Shown one piece after another: positions 29,065 to 37,934 of a DNA stretch of 64,000 bases; position 1 is the stretch's first letter, and each line of letters begins with the position of its first letter. The translations under genes and the position numbers were made by a program. This DNA is from Emticicia soli (lineage in GTDB: Bacteria > Bacteroidota > Bacteroidia > Cytophagales > Spirosomataceae). The notes beneath the pieces were generated by a model. The model was given only the letters and a program-made list of their open reading frames with translations, was not told where the DNA came from and did no database searches. The stretch covers positions 1 to 64,000 of the forward strand of contig NZ_JBBEWC010000017.1 in assembly GCF_037860775.1 (NCBI RefSeq), in the 5' to 3' direction.

Positions 29065-30228
29065 TCAGAAGCCTATGCCTGCGTATAGTTTCACATCGTC
29101 GAGCGTAATTGTCGGGCCACACATAATCACCAGACGCTCAACTACGTTGCGCAACTCACGCACGTTACCTGTCCAAGGCAGGCTTTTCATGTATTCCATT
29201 GCTTCAGGCTCAAAGTCTTTCACCGCATCGCCGTATTCGTCGGCAACATCATGTAAAAATTTCTCTGCCAGGAGCCCAATATCTCCTTTGCGGTCAACCA
29301 GCGCAGGAACATGAATCGGAATAACGTTCAGACGGTGGTATAAGTCTTCACGGAAATTGCCTTCTGCTATTTCTTTTTTCAGGTCTTTGTTGGTAGCGGC
29401 AATCACACGCACATTTACTTTTATCTCTTTATCACCACCTACACGTGTAATTTTACTTTCTTGTAGTGCTCTCAGTACTTTGGCTTGCGCCGAGAGGCTC
29501 ATGTCGCCAATTTCATCAAGAAATAAAGTACCGTTATCTGCCTGTTCAAATTTACCGATTCTTTGTTTGATTGCCGAAGTAAAGGCTCCTTTCTCGTGCC
29601 CGAAAAGCTCACTTTCAATCAATTCTGACGGAATAGCGGCGCAGTTTACCTCTACCAGAGGTTGGTTGCAGCGGTTACTTTTCTCATGAATCTGCTTGGC
29701 TACCATTTCTTTTCCTGAGCCATTAGGCCCTGTGATCAGAACACGGGCTTCGGTAGGAGCAACACGATCAATAGTGTCTTTTACTTTCTTGATAAGGTCT
29801 GACTCCCCGACAATCTCATTAATTTTATAGATTCTCCGCTTTAGCGTTTTAATCACCTCTACATCCTTGCTCTTCTCGATGGCATTGCGTACTGTTACAA
29901 GTAAGCGGTTCAAATCAGGTGGTTTAGTAATAAAGTCAAAGGCACCACGCTTAGTTGCTTCCACGGCGTTTTCTACATTTCCGAATGCAGAAATCATTAC
30001 AAATTGTGTTAAAACGCCTTCTTCTTTTGCTTTCAGTAACATTTCAAGGCCATCTAATTTGGGCATTTTTATGTCACACAAAGCTACGTCATAAGGAGTT
30101 TTAAGAACCATTTCTAATCCTTCTTCGCCGTCTTTCGCTTCATCTACTTCATATTCTTCATATTCTAAGATGTCTCGCAAAGCATCTCGAATACTTTTTT
30201 CATCATCAACTATTAGTAATTTAGCCAT
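29065..30228 (-). CDS. Sigma-54 type response regulator lacking the Fis DNA-binding domain
   Basis: The 387-residue NtrC/AtoC-like protein has a receiver (CDIKMPKLDG, phospho-acceptor Asp 52) and an AAA+ domain. Walker A is ITGPNGSGKEMVAKQ and Walker B is GTLFLDEIGDM. The sigma-54 contact loop reads GAFTSA instead of GAFTGA, and the arginine-finger region is NFREDLYHRLNVIP. It ends with TLDDVKLYAGIGF soon after the AAA+ lid, so the C-terminal Fis-type HTH of about 50-70 residues is absent. There is no frameshifted HTH downstream before 28942. It may act without specific enhancer binding or through a partner. No sensor kinase adjoins it. Confidence 0.9.
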   Translation of the reverse strand: MAKLLIVDDEKSIRDALRDILEYEEYEVDEAKDGEEGLEMVLKTPYDVALCDIKMPKLDGLEMLLKAKEEGVLTQFVMISAFGNVENAVEATKRGAFDFITKPPDLNRLLVTVRNAIEKSKDVEVIKTLKRRIYKINEIVGESDLIKKVKDTIDRVAPTEARVLITGPNGSGKEMVAKQIHEKSNRCNQPLVEVNCAAIPSELIESELFGHEKGAFTSAIKQRIGKFEQADNGTLFLDEIGDMSLSAQAKVLRALQESKITRVGGDKEIKVNVRVIAATNKDLKKEIAEGNFREDLYHRLNVIPIHVPALVDRKGDIGLLAEKFLHDVADEYGDAVKDFEPEAMEYMKSLPWTGNVRELRNVVERLVIMCGPTITLDDVKLYAGIGF

Positions 30229-30601
30229 CTGGGTTTATTAAGGAGAGTGTGTACAATAAGCAAATAAGGTTTGTCTTAGATTTGTTCAGGGTTTAATCTA
30301 AGTTAAAAAAAGTGGAATTTTGAGCAAGACAAATCAAATGATAAGGGCATAGCAAGCTATGGTCGAAATTACTTGATGAAGGCGTGATCAAAATAACGCA
30401 TTTTTAAGCGAAGGGAATAATCCTGAACAACTTCTCTATTAAGACGCAAAATAATGAAAAAAATCACAAAAACATTTACAAAAATCTTTTAATCTAGTTT
30501 TTCACTTATATTACTACCACTTAATCAGTTATTGCATTAGTAACAAATAAGCACTTGTAATTGTTACTAATTTGCAGACATTTTTGAACACAAACAACCC
30601 T
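30229..30601. other. Divergent promoter region: response regulator / carotenoid desaturase
   Basis: About 370 AT-rich bases. The only clear structure is the 11-bp dyad at 30536-30571 close to the desaturase start. No small gene is apparent. Confidence 0.5.
30536..30571. promoter_or_regulatory. Dyad operator upstream of the carotenoid-type desaturase
   Basis: ATTAGTAACAA (30536-30546) and TTGTTACTAAT (30561-30571) are a perfect 11-bp inverted repeat with a 14-base spacer. It ends 30 bases before the ATG and overlaps the likely promoter, as expected for a repressor or MerR-like regulator. The binding protein is not known. Confidence 0.55.
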
Positions 30602-32083
30602 ATGAGAGCAGGAATTATTGGCGCAGGTATTGGAGGCATAGCTACGGCTATTCGTTTACGTAACAAAGGTTATGAGGTAGAAGTATTTGAAGCCAATAAT
30701 TATGCAGGCGGAAAACTGAGTAGTTTTGAGCAAGGTGCTTATCGTTTTGATGCTGGCCCATCATTATTTACAATGCCCCAGTTTGTAGAAGAACTTTTTG
30801 AACTTTCAGGGAAACCTATCAGCCAATATTTTGAATATATCAGATTACCCGAAGTATGTCGTTATTTCTGGGAAGATGGTACTCGTCTGAACGTATCAGC
30901 AGATACGAAAGAATTTGCACAAGAAGCCGAAAAGCAATTGGGTGAACCTGCCGGGAAAATCGCCAAAGTACTGAAAGACAGTGCTTTTAAATATGAAATC
31001 CTAAGTGGGCTTTTTTTAGAAGATTCGCTCCATAAACTCTCAACCTGGACATCGGCGAAGGCTTTAAGAGGTTACTTAAATTTGCATAAACTAGGCATTT
31101 TCAATACCATGAATGCCGCTAATGAGCAGTTTTTTTCTACGCCAAAGGCTGTACAAATGTTCAATCGTTATGCAACCTACAATGGCTCTGACCCTTATCA
31201 GACACCTGCTACGCTGAACATCATCCCGCATCTGGAATATAACATAGGAGCATTTTTTCCTAAGAATGGTATGTATGGAATCACCGGAAGTTTGGTGGCT
31301 TTGGCTCAGGATTTAGGCGTAAAATTCCACTTTAATAGTCGGGTAAAAGAAATAGTAGCTGATACAAAAGTAAAAGGCTTGAAGATTGAAAAGGCCGATG
31401 ATAAGCAAAGCGAAGATTTTCGGGTATTTGATATAGTAGTAAGTAATATGGATATTACACCTACTTACCGAAAACTATTACCGAACGCCAAACACCCCGA
31501 AAAACTACTTAGTCAGCCAAAAAGTGGCTCAGGATTGATTTTTTATTGGGGTATCAAAAAGGAATTTTCAGAGTTAGGCTTACATAATATTTTCTTTTCT
31601 GATAATTACAAGGCAGAGTTTGAGCATCAGTTTCAGAAGAAAACCATTTACCACGACCCAACGATTTACCTCAATATTACCTCGAAATACAAAAAAGACG
31701 ATGCTCCGGCAGGCTCCGAAAACTGGTTTATCTTACTAAATGCCCCAGCCAACGACGGGCAAGACTGGGATAAAATTATTGCAGAAGCCCGACAAAACGT
31801 AATTGCCAAACTAAGCCGAAACCTAAAAACCGACATTGCGCCACTAATTGAATCAGAAAGCATTCTTGACCCTCGGAGCATTGAGTTAAGAACTTCTTCG
31901 GTACAGGGGGCTTTGTATGGGAACAGCTCAAATAACAAGTTTGCAGCATTTCTCCGTCATGCTAATTTCTCCTCTCGTATTAAGAACTTGTACTTTGTGG
32001 GTGGCAGCGTTCACCCGGGTGGAGGAATACCTTTAGCACTTTCTTCGGCTAAGATTGTGGGTGGGATGGTGGAGGAGGTTTAG
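30602..32083 (+). CDS. Phytoene desaturase-family (CrtI/CrtD-like) FAD oxidoreductase
   Basis: A 493-residue protein from the ATG at 30602; the open frame begins 10 codons earlier at a TTG that overlaps the operator, so the ATG is preferred. The N-terminus is the FAD-binding dinucleotide fold GIIGAGIGGIATAIRLRNKGYEVEVFEAN, then AGGKLSSFE and FDAGPSLFTMP, typical of carotenoid desaturases and isomerases. The C-terminus has the family signature LYFVGGSVHPGGGIPLALSSAK. It inserts double bonds into a carotene or hydroxycarotene backbone in the membrane. Which step (phytoene desaturation or 3,4-desaturation of a 1-hydroxycarotenoid) cannot be told. No phytoene synthase or other carotenoid gene is in the window. 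Confidence 0.88.
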   Translation: MRAGIIGAGIGGIATAIRLRNKGYEVEVFEANNYAGGKLSSFEQGAYRFDAGPSLFTMPQFVEELFELSGKPISQYFEYIRLPEVCRYFWEDGTRLNVSADTKEFAQEAEKQLGEPAGKIAKVLKDSAFKYEILSGLFLEDSLHKLSTWTSAKALRGYLNLHKLGIFNTMNAANEQFFSTPKAVQMFNRYATYNGSDPYQTPATLNIIPHLEYNIGAFFPKNGMYGITGSLVALAQDLGVKFHFNSRVKEIVADTKVKGLKIEKADDKQSEDFRVFDIVVSNMDITPTYRKLLPNAKHPEKLLSQPKSGSGLIFYWGIKKEFSELGLHNIFFSDNYKAEFEHQFQKKTIYHDPTIYLNITSKYKKDDAPAGSENWFILLNAPANDGQDWDKIIAEARQNVIAKLSRNLKTDIAPLIESESILDPRSIELRTSSVQGALYGNSSNNKFAAFLRHANFSSRIKNLYFVGGSVHPGGGIPLALSSAKIVGGMVEEV

Positions 32084-32116
32084 GGTTTATTGGGTTTGTA
32101 AAAGATTGTTTTAAGC

Positions 32117-32569
32117 TTATCCTTCCCAATTTAACCTGATTTCTTCTTCCCATTTCTGAAGTTCTTCTTCTTTTAATACATACACGCTAATAGGAAGAGA
32201 CACATCAAAATTTGCAAGTTTTTTTAGTAATACGTTATCAAAAATTTCAAAATTACACTGACCGCCGTCGAAATATATTTCAATAAAAATCTGTAAATCA
32301 GTTACATCATTTGCGATAAATAAAGAATAATTTTTTTCTATAAATTCGATAAAAGATTCATCATATTCGATGATACTATCTTTTGTTGAAAACTTCTTAG
32401 GATGCCAAAAAGACATTCCTCCATAATCATACTCATCAGACTTATCAGCAAATTTTTTATCGCTTGGTTTAAAATAAGAAGCTACTAAAAAACTGCCTTC
32501 GATATTGTCAATAATTCTATCAGGATAGAAATTATCTCCTATTATTGAGAATATATATTTAAAAATCAT
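32117..32569 (-). CDS. DUF4279-like small protein
   Basis: 150 residues, acidic and AT-rich in codon use. The beginning (FSIIGDNFYPDRI), the central IEIYFDGGQCNFEI and the end (LLKKLANFDVSLPISVYVL) resemble DUF4279 proteins, which are often found among immunity-like genes. The assignment is from the general pattern. It converges with the desaturase gene (34 bases between stops) and lies downstream of another AT-rich small gene. Function unknown; an immunity or antitoxin role is only a suggestion. Confidence 0.6.
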   Translation of the reverse strand: MIFKYIFSIIGDNFYPDRIIDNIEGSFLVASYFKPSDKKFADKSDEYDYGGMSFWHPKKFSTKDSIIEYDESFIEFIEKNYSLFIANDVTDLQIFIEIYFDGGQCNFEIFDNVLLKKLANFDVSLPISVYVLKEEELQKWEEEIRLNWEG

Positions 32570-32638
32570 ATCTAATAGCGTTTTTATTTATGCTCAATTT
32601 TAAGCCAAAGTGCATTACTTAATTGAGATTATGAGGAC

Positions 32639-33190
32639 TTAAAGCCTAGCAGGATCATACCTTTCATTACAAAAATCAATAAAATCAATAGAATTCCATG
32701 GAGGAGGTTCTTCACCTGTGATACAAGCAATTGGGGAATTTAGATAATTTCTTACCTCATTAAAGACTTCAATACTTTTTTCTGACTCAAGCTCATTTCC
32801 ATAAATTGAGACTCCAAAAATCATTTTCCCATCATCCGTATATTGTAATGTAAATTGTTTAATATCATTATCGTCATCAAGATTTTGCCAATACAATAGA
32901 TAATCACAGTCAGGATTTTGATCTAGGTATAAAAGTAAATCTACAGCTGAATAAAATATTTTTTCTGGATTATCTGAATATTGACGAATAACATAATCTT
33001 CGGCTAGCTCCCTTCTTAAAGGGAAATACTTATCAAGAAAATCATAAACAAGTTTTGAACTTCTATTATCAACAAAATAGTATGAATCTATGTATTCTTT
33101 AAGGTATTTAATCCAGTCACAACTGCACCTATTTTTAAATAGGCATTTAATTAAAATACCGCTCAAAGAACGGTATAATACTTGGCTCAA
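32639..33190 (-). CDS. Hypothetical protein, AT-rich
   Basis: 183 residues with no signal peptide or membrane span, acidic and rich in aromatic residues (WQNLDDDNDIKQF; EEPPPWNSIDFIDF). I do not recognise a family. Composition and gene context (beside a DUF4279-like gene, more AT-rich than the hydrolase upstream) recall immunity proteins of polymorphic-toxin clusters, but no toxin gene is present. It starts 16 bases after the hydrolase stop codon on the same strand. Confidence 0.6.
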   Translation of the reverse strand: MSQVLYRSLSGILIKCLFKNRCSCDWIKYLKEYIDSYYFVDNRSSKLVYDFLDKYFPLRRELAEDYVIRQYSDNPEKIFYSAVDLLLYLDQNPDCDYLLYWQNLDDDNDIKQFTLQYTDDGKMIFGVSIYGNELESEKSIEVFNEVRNYLNSPIACITGEEPPPWNSIDFIDFCNERYDPARL

Positions 33191-33205
33191 TATAGTTACA
33201 AACCC

Positions 33206-33970
33206 TTACCCAATAAACCCAATAACCGCCTCAACAAACTCATTCGGTTTTTCGGCTTGAATCCAGTGGCCTGCGCCTTCGATGGTTTCTACTGTAGCAT
33301 TTGGGAATATCTTTTTTATCGCTGTTATGTCTTCATCATAAATATAGCCCGATTCGCTTCCTCTCATAAACAACACAGGTTCTGTAATTTCGCGGGTATC
33401 AGTAAAATCACCACCAATCTGGTAAATTTCACGGCTCAACACTGGTAGATTAATACGCCAGTCGAATTTACCCATATCGTTTCTATATAGATTCTTTAAC
33501 AAAAACTGACGTTCGCCTACACTTGTTACGTAGCGGTCAAGTTGTAGTTCAGCCTCTTTTCTGTTGGTAAGCTTATCTAAATCAATAGAATTAAGCCCTT
33601 GAATGATATGTCCGTGGTGAGATGGGTAATACTTAGGAGCAATGTCAACGATTATCAACTTACTGAACTTGCCTTCGTGCTTCATCGCAAATTGCATAAC
33701 AGTCTTCCCTCCCATCGAATGCCCAATAATAATTGGTTTATCTAATTGGTGTTCGTCAATAAACTCGTTCAGGTCTTCAGCCATTAATTCATAACTGAAT
33801 TCTTCGCTTCGTGGCGACTGCCCATGATTACGGGCATCGAGCGTGTATACAGCAAAGCCTTTATCGGCTATCATTTTACTAATCGTAAACCAGTTATCTG
33901 ACGAGCCAAAAACGCCGTGTAGAATCAATATAGGCTGTCCTTCGCCTGTTTTTCTAAAGAAAAGTTTCAT
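33206..33970 (-). CDS. Alpha/beta-fold hydrolase (YbfF-like)
   Basis: A 254-residue cytoplasmic esterase-type hydrolase. Oxyanion-hole motif ILHGVFGSSDNW, then DARNHGQSPRS, the nucleophile elbow GHSMGG (Ser), an acid in the MRGSESGYI region, and the catalytic His in GAGHWIQAEKP. The length and motif spacing match YbfF-like esterases. Substrate unknown. The two small AT-rich genes downstream could be read from its promoter. Confidence 0.9.
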   Translation of the reverse strand: MKLFFRKTGEGQPILILHGVFGSSDNWFTISKMIADKGFAVYTLDARNHGQSPRSEEFSYELMAEDLNEFIDEHQLDKPIIIGHSMGGKTVMQFAMKHEGKFSKLIIVDIAPKYYPSHHGHIIQGLNSIDLDKLTNRKEAELQLDRYVTSVGERQFLLKNLYRNDMGKFDWRINLPVLSREIYQIGGDFTDTREITEPVLFMRGSESGYIYDEDITAIKKIFPNATVETIEGAGHWIQAEKPNEFVEAVIGFIG

Positions 33971-34138
33971 CTGTTGGTAATATTATTTCGTAGCAAAGAT
34001 AGAGATTTTAATTTTAGTGATTTCATCTTGAACTTTGATTTACCTGATTAACCTGATTTCACTGAAATCTTTTCAAATAAATCAACTCGGTTTTTACCAG
34101 TGTTGCAAATATAAAATCAGTTAAATCACAGTTCAAGA

Positions 34139-35005
34139 CTAGACCTCCACCGCCCAAGTCCTATCAAAGCTTTGGTTTGCTTCTAATTTATTTATGCCTT
34201 CTTTGTTGCTTAGTTGTAGGTTATGATTTACGCTGTCTGCAATGCCACACCAAGGCTCAATACACACAAAATCGGCATCTTTTGCTGCCCAGATACCTAA
34301 GAATGGAAAATCCTTGAAATGAAACTGCAATTGGTAAGGTGTTTTGTCTGATTTCAGTGTTACACTATCTGCTTGCAGGTGCTTAAACACAAGCGCATCT
34401 TGGTAAAACAACTCTTTTGTGAGTGGCAGACGATTATTACTTATTGCCATTTTTTCGGGCGTGGTTTCTACTAAGCCACCGTCAGACAAAGGCCAGCGCA
34501 TTAAATCCTCTGTGCTGTTAAATTCCAGGTAATAATCTTCATAGCTTTTACCTGCTGCAAATGGTACGGCAAAAGCCGGATGCCCACCTACCGAAAAGTA
34601 CATAGTTTCTTCGCCTACATTCCTTACATCATATTTTACATTCAGTTTATTTTCGGCTAATGTATAATGTAGACGAAACTCAAATGCAAAAGGGAATAGC
34701 GCCAAAGAGGCTTCATCAGACTTTAAAAGCAGTGTTACGCTGTCGGCTGTCTGGTTTTCTATGGCAAACACACGGTCACGGGCAAAGCCGTGGCGAGGTA
34801 AGGTGTACGATTTCTTTTTATATATAAAGGTATTGTCTTTCAGTGCTCCAACAATCGGGAACAACACAGGCGAAGTTTTGCCCCAAAAGGCAGGGTCGGC
34901 CGACCACATATATTCTATTTGTGTAGGCAGGTGCACAAGGCTCGTTAGCTCTGCCCCCTTCGGATTTATAGTAGCGCTAATAACAGCGTTTGTTAATTTT
35001 ATCAT
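34139..35005 (-). CDS. Aldose 1-epimerase family protein (LacX-like)
   Basis: A 288-residue galactose-mutarotase-like beta-sandwich protein. Family marks are GAELTSLVH near the N-terminus, SPVLFPIVGAL and YTLPRHGFARD, YFSVGGHPAFAVPF, and FVCIEPWCGIAD near the C-terminus. The two histidines in PRHGFAR and GGHPAF fit the catalytic positions of the family. There is no signal peptide, so it acts on a cytoplasmic sugar or sugar phosphate. It is a single gene with no sugar catabolic genes beside it. Confidence 0.9.
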   Translation of the reverse strand: MIKLTNAVISATINPKGAELTSLVHLPTQIEYMWSADPAFWGKTSPVLFPIVGALKDNTFIYKKKSYTLPRHGFARDRVFAIENQTADSVTLLLKSDEASLALFPFAFEFRLHYTLAENKLNVKYDVRNVGEETMYFSVGGHPAFAVPFAAGKSYEDYYLEFNSTEDLMRWPLSDGGLVETTPEKMAISNNRLPLTKELFYQDALVFKHLQADSVTLKSDKTPYQLQFHFKDFPFLGIWAAKDADFVCIEPWCGIADSVNHNLQLSNKEGINKLEANQSFDRTWAVEV

Positions 35006-35137
35006 ACAATTGAATCAATAATAATCGACTTGCAAGATACATATCTCTGCCGATTGACAACAAAAGAATCTGATTATTTATGATTCAACAAGTATCAGGT
35101 CTGAATGTTTAAAAACCAGCTCCCTATAAAAAGACAA

Positions 35138-35161
35138 AGGGTAAGGTTAGTACCTTACCCT
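35138..35161 (-). terminator. Terminator of the small exported-protein gene
   Basis: AGGGTAAGGT (35138-35147) and ACCTTACCCT (35152-35161) form a 10-bp stem with loop TAGT, about 60 bases after the stop at 35220. It is the most stable small hairpin in this stretch. Confidence 0.75.
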
Positions 35162-35219
35162 GTTCTTTACGAAAAAGCATTATTAATAAAACTCATTTAT
35201 TAATTCCATCTAACATTTA

Positions 35220-35627
35220 TTAGTATCCTCTACCATAGCGGTCGTTATAACGGCCGTTGGCATATCCTCTGCTAAAATCATCGTATGTAATACGGTCTCT
35301 GTCACGTTTTTCACGGGCAATCCAGTTATTCAATATGGCTAAGTCTTGTGCCAACTCACGGCGTTCGCCTGCATCTAGTCGTCCATCACGTCTGAAACGG
35401 TTTTCTTTTGCCTCAATTCTTTCTGCTTCACGTAACAAAGGTTTCGCTTCTCTTGAAGTAATCTTGCCACTTTCTATACCAAAAGAAATCTGGCGGCGTG
35501 CTTCACGTTGGTAGCTATCTATTCTGTCGTAGTTAGTTTCGTATCTTCCACGTTTATCGTATCCTCTTTGCGCATTAGCACCGATGGCTCCTGCCACCAA
35601 CATTGCTATCATGATTAACTTTCTCAT
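35220..35627 (-). CDS. Small exported charged protein, function unknown
   Basis: 135 residues. A signal peptide (MRKLIMIAMLVAGAIGANAQ) is followed by a highly charged helical region with many Arg and Glu (EARRQISFGIESGKITSREA) and a Gly/Tyr/Arg-rich tail ending YNDRYGRGY. Similar small periplasmic proteins are common in Cytophagales but have no known role. It is followed by a clear terminator and is monocistronic. Confidence 0.8.
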   Translation of the reverse strand: MRKLIMIAMLVAGAIGANAQRGYDKRGRYETNYDRIDSYQREARRQISFGIESGKITSREAKPLLREAERIEAKENRFRRDGRLDAGERRELAQDLAILNNWIAREKRDRDRITYDDFSRGYANGRYNDRYGRGY

Positions 35628-35959
35628 AGTGAATTTCTGGTTATGTTAAATTGTTCTTTTTAAACTTATTTGATTCTTAGATGTAAAAGAATGCCCCGAG
35701 GTTTACTGCCAATTTGTTAACGATTAGTTAAGGGATGTTAACAGCCTAAAAATGAACCTATTAAGAAGATGTAAGCAGCATAAAATCGATAAAAAGAGTG
35801 TTTTCTAGCCATTTGGTTTAATAATAAGTCTAATTATTTTTATTGATAGATTAAACTCAATATTGAATCATGTGATTTTGTAGGGCTTTTTTTCCGCCTT
35901 ATCAAAATAAATACGCCTACGTTTCGGCAAGTTTCTATTTTTGAAAAAAAATTAATTGT
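35628..35959. other. Divergent intergenic region
   Basis: About 330 bp between the small exported-protein gene (minus) and the TolC-like gene (plus). Apart from the -7 box at 35936-35943 I see nothing. Confidence 0.5.
35936..35943 (+). promoter_or_regulatory. Putative -7 box of the TolC-like gene
   Basis: TATTTTTG fits TAnnTTTG, 16 bases before the ATG at 35960, which predicts a very short leader. No clear -33 element. Confidence 0.4.
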
Positions 35960-37264
35960 ATGACAAGAGTTATTATAGCTGCCATATTTTGTTTTCAGTT
36001 ATCAACAGTTTTTTCGCAGAGCCTTAGTCTGGAGCAAGCCGTTCAGCAAGGTATGGAGAATCGTATCGAATTAAAATCACAGAACCTGAACCTTCAGATT
36101 GCTTCTGCCGAAAACGATAAGCTAAAAGCTCGTTGGTTACCACAGGTAAATGGTAACGCCGACTTACGCTGGAATACCCAGTTGCCTACCACTGTACTCC
36201 CTTTTGCCCTACCCGGCACAGGCGAATCTCAGACAGAAATAAAGCTGGGAAGACCTTTTAACAATACATTTGCTGTGCAAGCCGACCAGAAAATATATGA
36301 TGCCAACCGAAAGATTGACCGCCAGTTGAACAACACACAGGTAGAAGCACAAAAAAATACACTAGAGCAAATACGTATCAATATAAAGCAAGCCATTACT
36401 GAGGCTTATTATAATTGTGTATTTGCCAAAGAAAAACTCAATCTATCGGCATTGGCTTTGCAAAGAGCCAGCAGCTATCAGGAAGTTGGGCAAGCCCGAT
36501 TTGAGCAAGGGGCTATTCTGAAAAATGACCTGGATAAACTCGAACTTGATGTTAGTAATGCCAAACTAGCCCAAACCAAAAACCAACAGGATTATGAGCT
36601 AGCACTGATTGCACTACAATACCAGATGAACACCACTAGTAAAGTTGAACCGGCAGAAGACCTGCAGAACATTTTCAATTACTCGCAGATTATTGAAAGT
36701 GCATCGAATATCGACAAGCGGACAGAAATAAAAGCTGAGGAATTGAATTTGAGGCTAAACGAAATTAATGTACAGAAACAATTGGCGAGAAATAAGCCTA
36801 GTGTATCTGCCTATGGTAATTATTCATATTTTCAGTTGGCCGAAAGTTTTAATCCGTTTATAAAAAACACCTGGTTTCCGTCTAACTATATAGGGCTTAG
36901 GGCCAATGTACCTATTTTTGATGGCAGACAAGCCCGCCTTACCGCAAACGATTTTAAAATACGCCAGCAGATAAACACATTGAACACCGAAAGGCTGCGA
37001 AACGATTTTACTTATGAATCGAAAAGTACATGGAATACCCTGCAACAATCGAAGTTGAATTTAGATGAAGCCCGAAAAAACATTGCACTTGCTCAAAGAA
37101 TATTAGAGACAGATAAGTTTCGTTTCGAAAAGGGCGTGATTCTGCTAACAGACTTAAAAAATACCGAGTATTCACTACAAAGTGCCGAGAATCAATATCT
37201 AGCAAGCATTTACAATTTTCTGATAGCCAGTGTAAGATACAAAAAGGCGAGCGGAAATTTATAA
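35960..37264 (+). CDS. TolC-family outer-membrane efflux protein
   Basis: A 434-residue protein with a signal peptide (MTRVIIAAIFCFQLSTVFSQ) and the two repeated OEP halves of TolC-like channels: long coiled-coil helices (LEQAVQQGMENRIELKSQNLNLQIA; the second copy around NIALAQRILETDKFRFEKG) alternating with short beta segments. TolC trimers form the outer-membrane exit of tripartite pumps or type I secretion. No membrane-fusion protein or inner-membrane transporter adjoins it, so its partner must be elsewhere. It is monocistronic, with a strong terminator behind it. Confidence 0.92.
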   Translation: MTRVIIAAIFCFQLSTVFSQSLSLEQAVQQGMENRIELKSQNLNLQIASAENDKLKARWLPQVNGNADLRWNTQLPTTVLPFALPGTGESQTEIKLGRPFNNTFAVQADQKIYDANRKIDRQLNNTQVEAQKNTLEQIRINIKQAITEAYYNCVFAKEKLNLSALALQRASSYQEVGQARFEQGAILKNDLDKLELDVSNAKLAQTKNQQDYELALIALQYQMNTTSKVEPAEDLQNIFNYSQIIESASNIDKRTEIKAEELNLRLNEINVQKQLARNKPSVSAYGNYSYFQLAESFNPFIKNTWFPSNYIGLRANVPIFDGRQARLTANDFKIRQQINTLNTERLRNDFTYESKSTWNTLQQSKLNLDEARKNIALAQRILETDKFRFEKGVILLTDLKNTEYSLQSAENQYLASIYNFLIASVRYKKASGNL

Positions 37265-37278
37265 TTTAGCATTACCAA

Positions 37279-37314
37279 AAAAGGGTGGAACGCAATAAGC
37301 TATTCCACCCTTTT
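37279..37314 (+). terminator. Terminator of the TolC-like gene
   Basis: AAAAGGGTGGAA (37279-37290) pairs with TTCCACCCTTTT (37303-37314), followed by T-rich sequence. It lies between convergent genes and can work in both directions. Confidence 0.88.
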
Positions 37315-37336
37315 GGTTTTATATTTAAACAAGGCT

Positions 37337-37735
37337 TCAAGATACAATTCTTGCCTTTTTTAATAAATAGGTTCGTAAATGATTAATGCTTTTGATAGCA
37401 GCCTTTTTGTTATCTTTCAACAATAGGTCGTATATTCCCTTTATCTGGCTTTTGGCTTCTTCTTCTGAGCTTAGGTTGGCCACAGATACTTCTAGCTGAT
37501 AAAGAAGACCGTTTATTTGAACCATATCGGTATCCATTAAAATAGCGGCTCTTAGTTGGCTGGCGTTTTTCTCAAACTCTACACTGTTTTCGTATTCATT
37601 AGCCTTTTCTGCCGAGTAGCTCTGGCGCTCAAAACCCTCTTCGGGCACACCATTAAAGGCATAGTAACATATAATAAGCATAAAAAGTAGAACAGATAAA
37701 AAGTTCTGAAAGTATGTCTGACGCAGAATAAGCAT
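37337..37735 (-). CDS. Small single-pass membrane protein, unknown function
   Basis: 132 residues with one N-terminal membrane span (about 10-28, FLSVLLFMLIICYYAF) and a helical, possibly coiled-coil soluble part (VEFEKNASQLRAAIL; EEEAKSQIKGIYDLLL). No family is recognised. It converges with the TolC-like gene and shares its terminator. Confidence 0.65.
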   Translation of the reverse strand: MLILRQTYFQNFLSVLLFMLIICYYAFNGVPEEGFERQSYSAEKANEYENSVEFEKNASQLRAAILMDTDMVQINGLLYQLEVSVANLSSEEEAKSQIKGIYDLLLKDNKKAAIKSINHLRTYLLKKARIVS

Positions 37736-37934
37736 TGGATGTTAAATTTTTATAACAAAATACTCACTTCGAGATTAATTAGAGTTTATCTGAATATTAA
37801 GAAAAAATAAACTTTACTAATTCCAAAGTACCCTAAGACTGGCATAAACAGTAACAAAGCGCATTGTTTTAGCAGTTTCTTAATATTACGGCAATATTGA
37901 GTTTAAATCTTAGTGCGACCTTTGTGGCTGTAAA

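Noticed and set aside
30572..30601. TTG start for the desaturase
   Set aside because: It overlaps the operator and promoter region and adds residues before the dinucleotide-binding fold that the family does not have. The ATG at 30602 is preferred.
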